Below, piece after piece: positions 1-11,772 of a stretch of DNA of 64,000 nt. The notes under the pieces are model-generated. The model was not told where the DNA came from, did not search any database, and saw only the letters and a list, made by a program, of their open reading frames with translations. The stretch is taken from the NCBI GenBank assembly GCA_943736015.1, contig OX031071.1, positions 9,954,119 to 10,018,118 of the forward strand. The letters run 5' to 3'. The stretch comes from Tridacna crocea (lineage: Eukaryota > Mollusca > Bivalvia > Cardiida > Cardiidae). Made by a program: the position numbers and the translations under genes. How positions within the stretch are numbered: position 1 is the first letter of the stretch; the number at the start of each line of letters is the position of its first letter.

Positions 1-290
1 CTACGCCTTCTAGTTTAAGAGGAGAAGATTTTCAAAGTTTTTTTTTTTTCTTTTTGTTGCCATGGCAACCAGAGTTATGGGTGGAATTAAATTCTTTGAA
101 CAATTTTGGTAGAGCTTCACCCAAGAAACATTCCTGCCAAGTTTCATGAAGATTGGCTCAGTGGTTTAGGAGAAGAAGATGTCTAAAGAAATTGTTGACG
201 GACCACGGACGACAGACGACAGACGCCGGACGCCGGACATAGGGCGATCACAATAGCTCACGTTTAGCACTTTGTGCTAAGGTGAGCTGA
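1..290 (+). mobile_element. 3' end of a ~167-bp-core tandem element, cut by the window start
   Basis: Part of one core unit, then the end module: TTGCCATGGCAACC, a degenerate GACGGACCACGGACGACAG stretch, and the terminal hairpin with arms AGCTCACgTTTAGCAC and GTGCTAAGGTGAGCT. Confidence 0.75.
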
Positions 291-361
291 AAACGTTCAT
301 TGGGTTTTTCTAATCCTGCCATTTTTTGTTTTTATTTTATTCTTTTTATTTACATTGTTTC

Positions 362-599
362 GGTGTAATGCAGAGAAATGACCCTACAAAATGACCCTTG
401 GGTCATTTAACTATGTAGAGGAATGAAGCGGGGCATCATTCTACGTAGAGAACTTACCCCAGAGGGTTATTTCCCTGCAAAGAATAATGACCCATGTCAT
501 TTCTCTAAGAAGTGAAATGACCCAAGGGTCATTCCTCTACGTAGTGAAATGACCCATGGGTCATTTTGTAGGGAAGGGTTATTTTCTCTGCATTACACC
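362..599. repeat. Palindromic MITE-like repeat (GGTGTAATGCAG family), copy 1
   Basis: Terminal inverted repeats GGTGTAATGCAGAGAAATGA and its reverse complement, with an interior of repeated palindromic AATGACCC..GGGTCATT blocks. No ORF. Confidence 0.75.
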
Positions 600-1000
600 G
601 GCGCCAACTCCTTTCCCCGAAGCGCTGGAAATAATACAATTTTAGACAAAAAATACCTTATAAAAAAAACGGCTTAAGCGGTACTGCAGTATGAAAATTG
701 AAACTTATTTCATTCTTTCAGTAGTTTTTCGAGAAATAATGATGGAATATAGTTCGATATATATTCATGGTTACGGCCAGTGAGAAATACTGAGTTTTGT
801 TTTTAACTCCTAAATAGAAAGCTGAAACAGTAATTCCCGCGTATTAGTTACCAAGGTAAACAGCGCATGCCATTCAAACAGTTGGAAAAATGAGGTAACT
901 TACCCTATAGCTCTCACGCTTTAACCCATATCCTACTGTATAAATGTAATAAACTTTTTAAGCCACAAGTAAAAACCCGTATTTTGCCGTTTCAGAGATA
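600..1000. other. Intergenic, nothing recognised
   Basis: AT-rich sequence without a plausible ORF, RNA gene or obvious repeat. Confidence 0.4.
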
Positions 1001-1057
1001 TTTTTTGGGGAAAGATATCTCCTTATCGGACAGTGTTGATCCAAGATCAGACTGCAC

Positions 1058-1915
1058 ATTCTTTGTTCCTGTTTCGAACTTGTGACCCCCGGGGCGGGGC
1101 CAGTTTTGATCCTTGATCGACTACTAGTATATCATATGAACAAACTTATCCCCCGGGGTGGGGCAAGTTTTGACCCTAGGGGCATAATTTGAACAAACTT
1201 GGTAGAGGTCCATCAGGGGCCACTTTTGATCCCTGATCGACTATGTCATATGAACAAACTTGATAGAGGTCCACCAGGAGATGCTACATACCAAATATCA
1301 AAGCTCTACACTTTCTAGTTTCAGAGAAGAAGAACTTTAAAGTTTTCCTTCTTTGTTCCTATGTTCAAACTTGTGACCCCTTGGGTGAGGTCAGTTTGGA
1401 CCCCAGAGACATCATATGAACAAACTTGGCAGAGGTCTACCGGGAGATGCTACACACAAATATCAAAGCTCTACTCCTTCCAGTTTCAGAGAAGAAGATT
1501 TTTTTAAAGTTTACCTTCTTTGTTCCTATATTTCGAACTTGTGACCCCCGGGGCAGGGCCAGTTTTGACCTCAGGGGCATCATATGAACAAACTTGGTAG
1601 AAGTCCACTAGGAGATGCTACATACCAAATATTAAAGCTCTACGCCATCCAGTTTCAGAGAAGAAGATTTTCAAAGATTTTGCTATCTTTTTCCTTTAGG
1701 TTGCCATGGCAACCAGAGTTTTGGGTAGAATTCAATCTCTTGAAGAACTTTGGTAGAGCTTCACCCATGGAACATCCCCGCCAAGTTTAATCAAGATTGG
1801 CCCAGTGGTTAAGGAGGAGAATATGTTTAAAGAAATTGTGGACGACCCACGATCGACGACGGAAATTGGACGATCACAATAGCTCTCCTTTAGCACTTTG
1901 TGCTATGGTGAGCCA
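1058..1915 (+). mobile_element. ~167-bp-core tandem element, copy 2
   Basis: About four core units (each with TTGTGACCCCCGGGGC and GAACAAACTTGGTAGAGGTC), then the TTGCCATGGCAACC end module and the terminal hairpin near 1870-1914. Its left end is fused to half of a short hairpin repeat (1001-1057), so the 5' part is replaced. Short ORFs inside it are repeat translations. Confidence 0.75.
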
Positions 1916-2450
1916 AAAAGCGAAGAAGTCCGAAAGTGGCATATACTTCATACATTATTCTTTTGCTTGGACAACCGGCAAACCTTTCGAGGCTGTATCG
2001 CCAGGTAATTTAAAAAAAAAAACCTCACCAAAGCACAAAAATATTCCGATAATCCAACACATATCTGAATTTATGAAAATGTCGTATTTTTTTTTTACAT
2101 TCTGTAAATAACCACTGACGATTAATCCTGTTACCTAGGTTTCTCTATTGGTTATTGGCAATTTTAAAGGACAACGTAAAGGTTCTATCAGTTAAATGTT
2201 GACCACTACAATATCTATCAAGTTAAGAATATTAAGGGAGTATCTATAAGAAGAAAGTGGTAACCTTTTCCTAAGATGACACCAGAAGCTTTTGTGGGAA
2301 GCGTAGATCAAGATCAGACTGCACAGAATGAGCAATCTGACCTCTGATCTACGCTGTCCACTGTTTCATTTAAGATTGTGACTGTACTCTTTCTCGATCT
2401 TGCACAGAAACTGTATTTGTATAACCTATGAGAAAATGCAGTTGATGTAT
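1916..2450. other. Intergenic, fragments only
   Basis: No gene. A half copy of the GATCAAGATCAGACTGCAC hairpin repeat lies at about 2305-2350; the rest is unassigned. Confidence 0.4.
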
Positions 2451-2528
2451 CAATAGATGAGTGCAACACTATTCTAAGTGCCTGTACAATGTACAGGCCG
2501 ATAGAATAGTGTTGCACTCATCTATCAA
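2450..2528. repeat. Short palindromic repeat (GTGCAACACTATTCTA family), copy 1
   Basis: Inverted arms GATGAGTGCAACACTATTCT and AGAATAGTGTTGCACTCATC around a GTACAATGTAC core. About 75 bp, no coding. Confidence 0.8.
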
Positions 2529-2529
2529 T

Positions 2530-3140
2530 ATTCAGTAATAAAAGAGTTAGAATAATACTGTAGATATGGACTGATATTGCCGGTGTTTCACAACACTTTA
2601 TCTCGGGCCCCAAAGACACTCTTGTCAATGAACATTTGTTATATTATCAGAATAATATTATTAAAGATCGACGGCCTAATACGGTATCCAAAAGGTCTTT
2701 GTAAAAGATTTGGGCTTTAACCGCATATAAACACACTGCAGTACATATTGGGACATCTTAGAAGGCAGTCTGCAGTGTGAGTAATGTTGCTTTGCTAATC
2801 GGCAGCCAGTAGGTTGAAAATTAATTCCTTTCTTAGCAAAAACTCTATCGAAGTTACAGGCTGTTATACCGTACAATGTCAAAAGAACAAGCACCGTCTT
2901 CTTTTCCCACTATCTTTTAGAAGCTTTATTTTTCGACATCGTTAAAAGACTGGGTTCTTTGGTATTGTGGTAACTATCAGATACCAAAATTTTGAAATTC
3001 TTTTATATTTAGAATACTTTTTGGTGTATAACTGATAGAGGCCCAAACGACGGATTTAGTGTTTTTAAAGGGAATGAAATTAGGTGGTAGGAAAATAAAA
3101 TGATAATAACACAAGTATCTTCTCTTTCGTCAAATTTATT
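2530..3140. other. Intergenic, nothing recognised
   Basis: Unique-looking AT-rich sequence; short ORFs only, with no domain-like content. Confidence 0.4.
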
Positions 3141-3660
3141 AGCAAGAAGGTCATGATGACCTTGTATCGCTCCACTCTCTAATACGTATAAACATACAAA
3201 CTTAACATTTCAGTTCTAGGCTAAATTGTTTCTGAAAGTTGTAACTCCTAGGCAAGGCACTGTTGACCTCAGAACTATAATTACGTTGATCCTGGTAGAG
3301 ATCCTCAAGTTATCGCCACATTCCAAATACACAGGAGGTCAATGTCGATTGATTATAAACGAAGATTTTCAAAGTTTCTTAAAATAAAGTCTTTGAAAAA
3401 CATAAAACTTTCAAGGTAACCCAAGGGCTAAAATTGGACAGAATTCTGAGGTAACCTACCTAATGAATCTATGGACCTAATTTGTTAGCTTTATGATTTA
3501 TGGTTAGAAGCAAGATGATTTTTTTTTTTCACTCTAAGCACATGTTAGATTTATGACCCTAGGGTGGAACCAGTTCAACACCATGGCTTTAATCTAAACA
3601 ATCTTAGAGAGGCCTACTAAATGGTCATGAAAATATTACAGCGGTAGCTTACGGTTAGGT
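3140..3660 (+). repeat. Old, degenerate copy of the ~167-bp-core element
   Basis: Recognisable but heavily mutated head (GGTCATGATGACC...CGCTCC) and two worn core units around 3196-3380 and 3540-3650. Confidence 0.5.
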
Positions 3661-3675
3661 AGAATAGAGTTTTTA

Positions 3676-5220
3676 AACAAGAGGGCCATTGGCGCTGGAG
3701 CCCTCACCTTATACTATATAGCTTTATATCAAAGCTCTACGCCATCAAGTTTCAGAGAAGTTTTCCTTCTTTGTTCCTGTGTTCGAACTAATGACCCCCG
3801 GGGCAGGGCAAGTTTTGACCCCAAGGGCATCATATGAACAACCTTGGTAGAGGGACACTAGGAGATGCTTAATACCAAATATCAAAGCTGTATGCCTTTT
3901 AGTTTTTGAGAAGAAAAATATTAAAGTTTAATTCTGTTCTAATGTTTGAACTTGTAACCCCGGGGAAGGGCCAGTTTTGACATCAGGGGCATCATGTGAA
4001 CAAACTTGGTAGAGGGCAACTATGAGATACTACATACCAAATAACAAAGCTCTACGCCTTCAAGTTTCAGAGAAGATTTTTAAAGTTTTCATTCTTTGTT
4101 CCTATGCTCAAACTTGTTACCCCCGGGGTGGAGCCAGTTTTGACCCCAGGGGCATCATTTGAACAAACATGGTAGACGTCCACTAGGAGATGCTACATAC
4201 CAAATATCAAAGCTCTATTCCATGTAGTTTCAAAGAAGAAGATTTTTAAAGTTTTCCTTCTTTGTTCCTTTGCTCAAACTTGTGGGGTAGGGTCAGTTTT
4301 GAACCAAGGGGCATCATTTGAACAAACTTGGTAAAGGTTCACTAGGAGATGCTACATACCAAATATCAAAGCTCTACGCCTTCAAGTTTCAGAGGAGATT
4401 TTTAAATTTTTCCTTCTTTGTTCCTATGCTCAAACTTGTGACCCCAGGGGTGGGGCCAGTTTTGACCCAAGGGGCATCATCTGAACAAACTTGGTAGAGG
4501 TCTACTAGGAGATGCCACAGACCAAACATCAAAGCTCTACGCCTTCAAGTTTCAGAGGAGAAAATCTTTGAAGTTTTTCTTCTTTCTTTGATCAAACTTG
4601 TGACACCTGGGGCAGGGCCTGTTTTGACCCCAGGGGTATCATTTGAACAAACTAGGTAGAGGTCGACTAGAAGATGCTATCAAAGCTCCTCGCTTTCTAG
4701 TTTCAGAGGAGAAGATTTTTAAAGTCTTCCTTCTTTGTTTCTATGCTCAAACTTGTGACCCCGGGATAGGGGCCAGGAGATGCTACATACCAAATATCAA
4801 AGCTCTACGCCTTCAAGTTTTAGAGAAGATTTTTAAAGTTTTCTTTCTTTGTTCCTATGCTCAAAGATGTGTCCCCCGGGTGGGGCCAGTTTTGACCCCA
4901 GGGGCATCATTTGAACAAACTTGGTAGAGGTCTTCTAGGAGATGCCACATACCAACTTTTAAAGCTCTACACCTTCTAGTATCGGAGAAGAAGATTTTCA
5001 ATGATTTTGTATTTGTTCCATTTTGTTGCCATGGCAACCACTTATAGGTGGAATTCAATTCTTTGAACAATTTTGGTAGAGCTTCACCAAGGAATACTCC
5101 TGCCAAGTTTCATGAAGATTGGCCCTGTGGTTTAGGAGATGTTTAGAGAAATTGTTGACGGACATCGGACATAGGGCGATCACAATAGCTCACCTTCAGC
5201 ACTTTGTGTTAAGTTGAGCT
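3676..5220 (+). mobile_element. ~167-bp-core tandem element, copy 3 (most complete)
   Basis: The head AACAAGAGGGCCATTGGC...CCCTCACCTTA is followed by about eight core units. Unit starts, judged by the GTGACCCC motif, are near 3790, 3953, 4112, 4273, 4438, 4600, 4756 and 4869. The end module is at about 5025-5220, closing with the AGCTCACCTT...hairpin. Head and tail contain inverted CTCACCTTA / TAAG(G)TGAG sequences. Architecture (short unique head, tandem cores, hairpin tail) resembles bivalve pearl/HINE-type non-autonomous elements; that assignment is inference. Confidence 0.75.
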
Positions 5221-5224
5221 AAAA

Positions 5225-5800
5225 AAAATCATTACAGGAAGTTTTGTTAAAGCTTCCAACATGTAAGCCCATGTAAAATTTGTGAGTACCAGGGCCGGGC
5301 CAAATTTAGCCCCAGGTCTGTAACTTGAGTATCTTGGTAGACGCCCACTAGATAAAGCTACCTGCAAAATCTGGTACCACTAGTCCCTAACTCTTTACGA
5401 AACGAAAAAACTTGGACTAGTCTAAAGTGAAAGCATTTGCAAACGACAAAATAGATGTGACTCAAAAATTGAAATCTGATTTGGGAAGGGTAGAAAACAT
5501 TGTGGAAAAATGAGAAAATGCTGGTTACCAGCTTTTTCTCCTTTTCCCACAATGTTTTCAAAAGCATTCTTTCTCATGGTTGTTAAAAGTCGGATTGTGT
5601 GGTAAAGAGTTATGGTTAAGAAAGGAAAGGATTTTTTTGAGTTTTCACTTTATAAGCCTATTTTCAGCCTGCGACCCCCTGTGGTAGGGCCAAATTTGAC
5701 CTAAGGACAATAGTTTGATCATTCTTGGTAGAAGTCTGTTGGATAAAGCTACAGGCCAAATTTAGTAGCCCTAGGCTTAATGGAGAGGAATGAAAACAAG
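5225..5800 (+). repeat. Degenerate core units flanking a piggyBac-like MITE
   Basis: Two divergent units (with GGGCCAAATTTAGCCCCAGG and GGGCCAAATTTGACC) at about 5270-5385 and 5650-5790, split by the MITE at 5387-5613. A new element head begins at about 5797 (AACAAGAGGACCATGATGG). Confidence 0.55.
5387..5613 (-). repeat. piggyBac-like palindromic MITE (family A)
   Basis: Family A definition: about 228 bp, ends TTAACYCTTTACCA...TGGTAAAGRGTTAA, and a central hairpin with arms GGAAAAGGAGAAAATGCTGG and CCAGCATTTTCTCCTTTTCC. One side reads CACAATCCCTACTTTTGACG and the other CAAATGCTTTCAATTTGG...AAAATTTTGTCGTTTGG. TTAA followed by CCC is the known signature of piggyBac insertions; no transposase is encoded. 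I call the copy plus when the AATCCC side comes first. This copy is inverted and sits in a degenerate tandem-core repeat. Confidence 0.7.
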
Positions 5801-6590
5801 AGGACCATGATGGTCCTATATCGCTCACCTGAGTACTAAGCAGTAAAGGTCTACAATGAAGATAAATACCAAAAATCAAAGTTCAAGGTCAAATAATTCT
5901 GACAGGGTATGTAACTGTGCAAAAAGCATATTCTTCATTTCCGAAAATGCTTTCACAACCTTTCTTATTCAGGGTCATTGAAAGTCAGGATTGTATGGTA
6001 AGGGATTGAATTAACTTGGAAGGCCAGGCATTAATTTCCTGGTCAAAATGGTACTCAAATGACAGATTAAAACATCATTCGCTCATTGGTACGACACAAA
6101 TGAGAATTGTCTCAGTAACTTTTGATTAAATGTCAAAGGATGTTGGCTGAGACAGTAATCAAGCCAGCGCAACTGGGAACCCTAGACGAACAGCTCACAA
6201 CATTACTGACTGATCTATCGGGGCTCAACAAGTCCAGGATGTGAAAGGTAACCCCTTTTTTCTGTGACACATCTTACAGAAAAAAAAAAAATTGTATCAA
6301 AAGATCATGCTAAGGAAAATATGTTTGAAGTTTCATAAATGCCAAGGACTTTAGAAGATATCCGTCAAGGTGGATGGATGGGCAAACTGACTGTAATTGG
6401 TCCATAATGAAATTATACATTTAGTCCCCTTTTTTGATAACATGTTTCATGAAAAAAAATCAAATAACTATTGTCTGTCACTTAACAGGATGAAGTTTAA
6501 TTACATTTTGTCCAGTAGTGAAAGAGATATTGGTCCACAGTGAAAATTTACACCAAGCCCCCTTTTTCAATGACACAACATTTAATGAAA
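5800..6590. other. Intergenic with worn repeat heads
   Basis: Contains an AACAAGAGGACCATGATGG head at about 5797, a fragment of the family A hairpin at about 5910-6005, and TAACCCCTTTTTTCTGTGAC-type short repeats at 6240-6570. No gene. Confidence 0.4.
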
Positions 6591-6591
6591 G

Positions 6592-8178
6592 ATGACGGCC
6601 AAGGCCCTGGAGCGCTCACCTTAGACTATTGCTTATAAGTGAAATTCAATTCTTTAACAACTTTGGTAAAGCTTCACCCAAGGAACATCCCTGCCAAGTT
6701 TCATCAAGACTGGCCCAGTGGGTTAGGAGAAGAAGATGTTTAAAGAAATTGCTGATGGACGACAGATGCCAGACATAGGGCAATCAAATATCAAAGCTCT
6801 ACACCTTCCAGTTTCAAAGAAGAATTTTAAATTTTCTTTTTTTGTCCTATATTCGAATTTGTGGTTCCCGTGGCTAGGTCAGTTTTGACCAAAATAGCAT
6901 CCTTGGAACAAACTTGGTAGAGGTCCACTCAAAGATGCTACATACCATATATCAAAGCTCTACACAGAGAAAAAGAAATTTAAAATTTTCCTTATTTGTT
7001 CCTATGTTCCAACCTGTGACCTCCGGGGCAGGACCAGCTTTGACGCACGGGAAATCATATGACCAAACTTGGTATAGGTCCACTAGAAGATTCTGCATAC
7101 CAAATATCAAAGTTCTGCACCTTCAAGTTTCAGAGAAGAAGATTTCTAAAGTTTTCCTTCTTTGTTGCTATGGTCGAACCTTTGATCCCCCAGGGCAGAG
7201 CCAGTTTTGACCCCAAGGGCATAATATGAACAAACTTGGTAGAGGTCCACTAGGAATATCATAGCTCTATGCCTTCTAGTTTTAGAGAAGAAGAATTTTA
7301 AAATTTTCTTTCTCTGTTCGAATTTGTGACCCCGGGGCGGGGCCAGTTTTGACCCCACGGGCATGATTTAAACAAACATGGTAGAGGTCCACTAGGAGAT
7401 GCTACATACCAAATATGAAAGCTCTACGCCATCTAGTTTCAGAGGAGGAGAATTTTAAAGTTTTCCTTCTTTGTTCCTTTGCTCAAACTTGTGACCCCCG
7501 GGGCAGGGCCAGTTTTGACCCCAGGGGCATCATTCGAACAAACTAGGTAGAGGTCCACTAGGAGATGCAACAGAACAAATATCAAAGCTTTTATGCCTTC
7601 AAGTTTCAGAGGAGAAGATTTTTAAAGTTTTCCTTCTTTGTTCCTTTGCTCAAACTTGTGACCACTGCGGTGGGGCCAATTTTGACCCCAGGGGCATAAT
7701 TTGAACAAACTTGGTAGAGGTCCACTAGGAGATGCCATATACCAAATATCAAAGCTCTACGCCTTCAAGTTTCAGAGGAGAAGATTTTTAAAGTTTTCCT
7801 TCTTTGTTCCTATGCTCAAACTTGTTATCCCCCAGGGTGGGGCCAGTTTTGACCCTAAGGGAATAATTTATACAAACTTAGTTGAGGTCCATTAGAAGAT
7901 GCTACATACCAAGTATCAAAGCTTTACGCCTTCTAGTTTCAGAGAAGAAGATTTTCAAAGTTTTCGTTTTTTTTCTTTGTGTTGCCATGGCAACAAGAAT
8001 TATGGGTGGAATTAAATTCTTTGAACAATTTTGGTAGAGCTTCACCCAAGGAAAATTCCTGCCAAGTGTCATGAAGATTGGCCCAGTGGTTTAGGAGAAG
8101 AAGATGCTTAAAGAAATTGTTGACGTACATAGGGCGATCACAATAACTCACCTTTAGCACTTTGTGCTAAGGTGAGCT
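6592..8178 (+). mobile_element. ~167-bp-core tandem element, copy 4
   Basis: Head GACGGCCAAGGCCCTGG...CTCACCTTAGAC, an internal copy of the end module (6640-6785), then about seven core units with a measured spacing of 166-167 bp between GTGACC motifs at 7491, 7658 and 7824. The end module begins at 7980 and the hairpin closes at 8178. The internal end module suggests two elements joined together. Confidence 0.75.
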
Positions 8179-8249
8179 AAAAATGTAAAATATTGTTATT
8201 GGCAAACTATCATACGGAACACACTACGAGGTTTTAAACCTTATTTCAG

Positions 8250-8835
8250 AACAGAGGAATTTCAAAGTTTTCCTTCTATGGTCACAATGTTAAAACTAGT
8301 GACCACCAGGACAGGGCCAGTTTGGACCCCAGTATCATCGTATCATATTTTGTAGATGTCCACTAGAAGATGCTACATATGAAATATCAAAGCTCTACCA
8401 CTTCCAGTTTCAGAGAAATTGTTTTTAAAGTTTTCCTTCTTTGTTCCTATGTTTCGAACTTGTGATCCCCGGGGCTGGACCATTTCGGACCCCAGGGACA
8501 TCATTTGAACAAACTTGGTAGAGGTAAACTAGCACATGGTACATACAAAATATCAAAGCTCTACTCCATCTTGTTTCAGAGAAGAAGATTTTTAAAGTTT
8601 TCCTTCTTTGTTCCTATGTTTCAAACTTGTAACCCCCGGGACTGGGCCAGTTTGGACCCAGGGTCATCATATTAAAAATCTTGGGAGAGGTCCACTAGGA
8701 GATGCTACATACCAAATATCAAAGCTCTGCACCTTCTCGTTTTAGGGAAGAAGAATTTCAAAGTTTTCCTTCTTTGTTCCTATGTTTCAAACTTGTGACC
8801 CCTGGGGCGGGGCCAGTTTTGACCCCTGGGTATTT
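8250..8835 (+). repeat. Tandem ~167-bp core units without an end module
   Basis: Four core units (motifs near 8300, 8461, 8631, 8797) follow copy 4 directly and stop without the usual hairpin; a CACAGATGGACACAC tract follows at 8860-8910. Confidence 0.7.
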
Positions 8836-8984
8836 TCAGAGAAGATGTTTGAAGTAAAAGTTAACACACAGATGGACACACTGGCAGATGCACAGACACA
8901 TGACAGACACAGAAACAAGACATGAACCTTTGGCCAGTAGTGCTAAAGTCATAAAAACACATAAAGGTTTTTTTTTTAAAGTTT

Positions 8985-9191
8985 CCTAATCTCTTTATCA
9001 AAAGACAAATTTTTAGACTGGTCCAAATTAAAAGCACTTGCAGCCAACAAAACAAATGTAACTCAATAAATGAAATTTGATTCCAGCAATTTGGTTACCA
9101 GCATTTTCTCTTTTTCCAACAATGTTTTCAAAAGGCTCCTATCTCAGGGTCGTAAAAAAACACCCAGAGATTGTCTGGTAAAGGGTTAATG
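8985..9191 (-). repeat. Family A MITE, diverged
   Basis: The outer CTAATCTCTTTATCAAAAGAC and GGTAAAGGGTTAA ends remain, but the first hairpin arm is partly lost. Confidence 0.65.
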
Positions 9192-9291
9192 TATTGTAGT
9201 ATGGTAAAGATTAAGTAGAAAAATACAACAATTTTCATATTCGCCGGAAATAACAATAAAAACTCATTCAATTCAACTAAAAGACAGTATT

Positions 9292-9554
9292 TGGCTTGTA
9301 ACATGTGAAAAGGGGCATTCCAACATTTGCATAGAATGTTGCCTCAGATCTGCCTGCACAGTCTGTGCAAGCTAATCCGTAAGGACACTTTCCATTTCTT
9401 TGTAATTGTCTGTTTTGCGCCAGTGTACTGTAATGCAAAATCTTATGTAGTCCTAAAGTGCAGCCTCGGATTAGCCTGAGCAGACTGCACAGTTTGATCC
9501 GAGACAACACTTTACATCAACTGTGAAAATATCGCTTTTCATGTGTTGCAAGCC
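9292..9554. repeat. Inverted-repeat element (CTGCGCAGGCTAATCCGAGAC family), copy 1
   Basis: Ends read TTGTAACATGTGAAAAGGGG and the complement CATGTGTTGCAAGCC. The inner arms carry CGGATTAGCCTG..CAGACTGC blocks. About 240-260 bp; diverged copy. Confidence 0.7.
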
Positions 9555-9559
9555 ATGTA

Positions 9560-9720
9560 AAACTTATCCAAATTGAAAGAATTTGCAGATGACAAACTGA
9601 ATATATCTTACAAAGGATAGAAAATATTGTTGGAAATGGAGTCAATCCCACAAATCATTTGTTTCTCTTTTTCCTGCAATGTTTTATGAAGCCTTCTTCT
9701 TAAGGCCTATTATAACACAG
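9560..9720. repeat. Family A MITE fragment
   Basis: Residual TTATCCAAATTGAAAGAATT and GCAATGTTTT...GCCTTCTTCTTAAGG segments without intact ends. Confidence 0.45.
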
Positions 9721-9746
9721 AGTTATTTGGCTAAACATTAACCCTC

Positions 9747-9830
9747 ACATCGTCAGTGTACTTTCAAAACCTCGTAACTACAGCATGTTACATGCTGTAG
9801 TTACGAGGTTTTGGAAGTACACTGATGATC
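9747..9830. repeat. Near-perfect 80-bp palindrome
   Basis: Arms ATCGTCAGTGTACTTTC.AAAACCTCGTAACTACAGCATG and complement, with one or two mismatches, meeting at a GTTAC centre. A single copy in this window. Confidence 0.85.
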
Positions 9831-9972
9831 TACCCAAAGGCTGTAAGTTCCTCTTGCAGACTGCACAAATCCAGATCAGAATTCTCTAACCTGTAGTTTG
9901 ATCTTGGTCTTTGAAGCCTAATATTTATATATAGACATTTTGACCATAAACAGACTAAAAATTTACATATCA

Positions 9973-10211
9973 CTCACAACATGTGAAAAAGGGCATTTGG
10001 ACATTCGCGTAAAGTGTTGTCTTGGATCAGCTTGCGTGCAGGCTGATTCGAGACAGCAATTTAAGACTTCATTCAATTTTGTGATACAGTACACTTGCGC
10101 AAGACAGAAAATTGCTTAAAAACGGAAAGTGCCGTCTCGGATTAGCCTGCGCGGACTGTGCAGGCTGATCCGAGACACTTTACGCAAATGTCCGAATGCC
10201 CCTTTTACCAT
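9973..10211. repeat. CTGCGCAGGCTAATCCGAGAC-family element, copy 2
   Basis: TIRs CAACATGTGAAAAAGGGCAT and complement, and paired blocks CTCGGATTAGCCTGCGCGGA / CTGTGCAGGCTGATCCGAGA. Well preserved. Confidence 0.8.
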
Positions 10212-10226
10212 GTTGCAAGCCATATG

Positions 10227-10305
10227 TCGATAGGTGAGTGCAACACTATTCTAACTGTCTGTACAATGTGCAGGCACTTAGAATAGTGTTGCACTCACCT
10301 ATCGA
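10227..10305. repeat. Short palindromic repeat (GTGCAACACTATTCTA family), copy 2
   Basis: Same hairpin as 2450-2528 with outer arms TCGATAGGTGAGTGCAACAC and its complement. It abuts the 9973-10211 repeat. Confidence 0.8.
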
Positions 10306-11166
10306 TATGGTTCCTCTATACGAATGAAATCACAATGTCCACTTATCCAAAAGGCACATTAGATTGGTCCGTATCAAAATAAAACCCTAACGTTTCTTTT
10401 TTTTTATAAAATTTGTGATGTGTTTATCAACTCTATAGATCAAGAAAAAGAAAAATTGTTTGCAATGACAATGCCCATGCCAGTATTTGGACTAGTCTTC
10501 TCTGGCTGCATATGGAATTGGATGTACCATTTCTGCTATCTTTCCATCCTTGCGTCTTCACAAGCAAAGATGGTCTAAAATACATAAAAATAGTTTCTAG
10601 AGACATATAAAATTCTGAAATTTTCTTTCCAAAGTCCCTCTCATGATCTCTTCCAACTCCAGCCTTTAGCACTATGGGAAGCCCAAAAGCCTACAAAGGC
10701 CAGAAAATTCCTCCCCCATCTCCACCCCTACACACACACTCACAAACACCAGCCCTGAATAAGATACAGACATGTTTTTCAAACCATGAAATGTCAACCA
10801 ATAAAAATATATGTCATAGAAAAGAAGCTTACTGATAACCCCAAATTTTTGCAGACTAAAACTACAATGTGCCTCAAATTTTGTCTCTGATCAAATTTAA
10901 ATCAAATTAATTGAATTATTTAATTAAAAGATTACATTTGTCTGTGGGTGCAATGGTCAGTAAAATGGTATAAAATATTGTGGAATCCAGCATGTTTTCC
11001 TAATCCCTTGATGTTTTCTTAATCCCTTAATGTTTTCTACTCTTTCAAATCAAACAGTGAAAAATCTATCATTAAAACCACTTTTAGCTTGTCATCTGCA
11101 AGTACTCCAAATGTTGAGCCTGAAAGTTTGCCATATGATAATGAGATAAAAAGTGAGTACAACAAG
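10306..11166. other. Intergenic, nothing recognised
   Basis: AT-rich, with a CA-rich tract near 10725-10745. No gene or assignable repeat apart from a small TCCAGCATGTTTTCCTAATC region at about 10985-11040 that hints at a worn MITE. Confidence 0.35.
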
Positions 11167-11444
11167 TACAGGGTGTCCTGAAAGTAGGGTAACTCTTTTC
11201 TGCATTATAATAAGGCTCTACACTTCAGATAAAGAGATAAAAATAAAAAAAAAAATACATGTATATATAATAAAGTTTTTTGTGATAATAAATACAATCT
11301 GTTGAAACTTACAAAGATTTTGATTGTATAGGCTTGACTAAACAAGCACACAGCATAGATCAAAGATCAGACTGTTTTGTGCAGTTTGATCTTGATCAGT
11401 GCTGTCTGCAACAGCCACTGCTTCTGCCTTTGGCATCAATAGGG

Positions 11445-11672
11445 TTAACTCATTACCAAATGACAATATTTTAGACTTCTCCAAATCGAAAACATTTGCA
11501 GATGGCAAAATAAAAGTGACTGAAAATTTGAATTTTGTTTTGTGAAGGGTAGAAAGCATTGTGGGAAAAGGAGAAAATGCTGGTTACCAGCATTTTCTTC
11601 TTTTCCCACAATGTTTCTAAAGGCTTCTTTCTCAGTGGCGTCAATAGTAGGGATTGTGAGGTAATGGGTTAA
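11445..11672 (-). repeat. Family A MITE, intact
   Basis: 228 bp from TTAA to TTAA with both hairpin arms intact. It is nested inside the 11167-12316 element. Confidence 0.85.
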
Positions 11673-11772
11673 AAGTACATAAAATGAAGTTAAATAAAAT
11701 TATTACCAAAAGAAAACCAATATTATTAAAACAGCAATTATGTAATCCGTTTTAAAAATTACACATAATAAT

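Noticed and set aside
1584..8160. Many similar short ORFs (for example NKLGRGPLGDAIYQISKLYA)
   Set aside because: They are translations of the ~167-bp tandem core; the similarity reflects the DNA repeat and they break between units.
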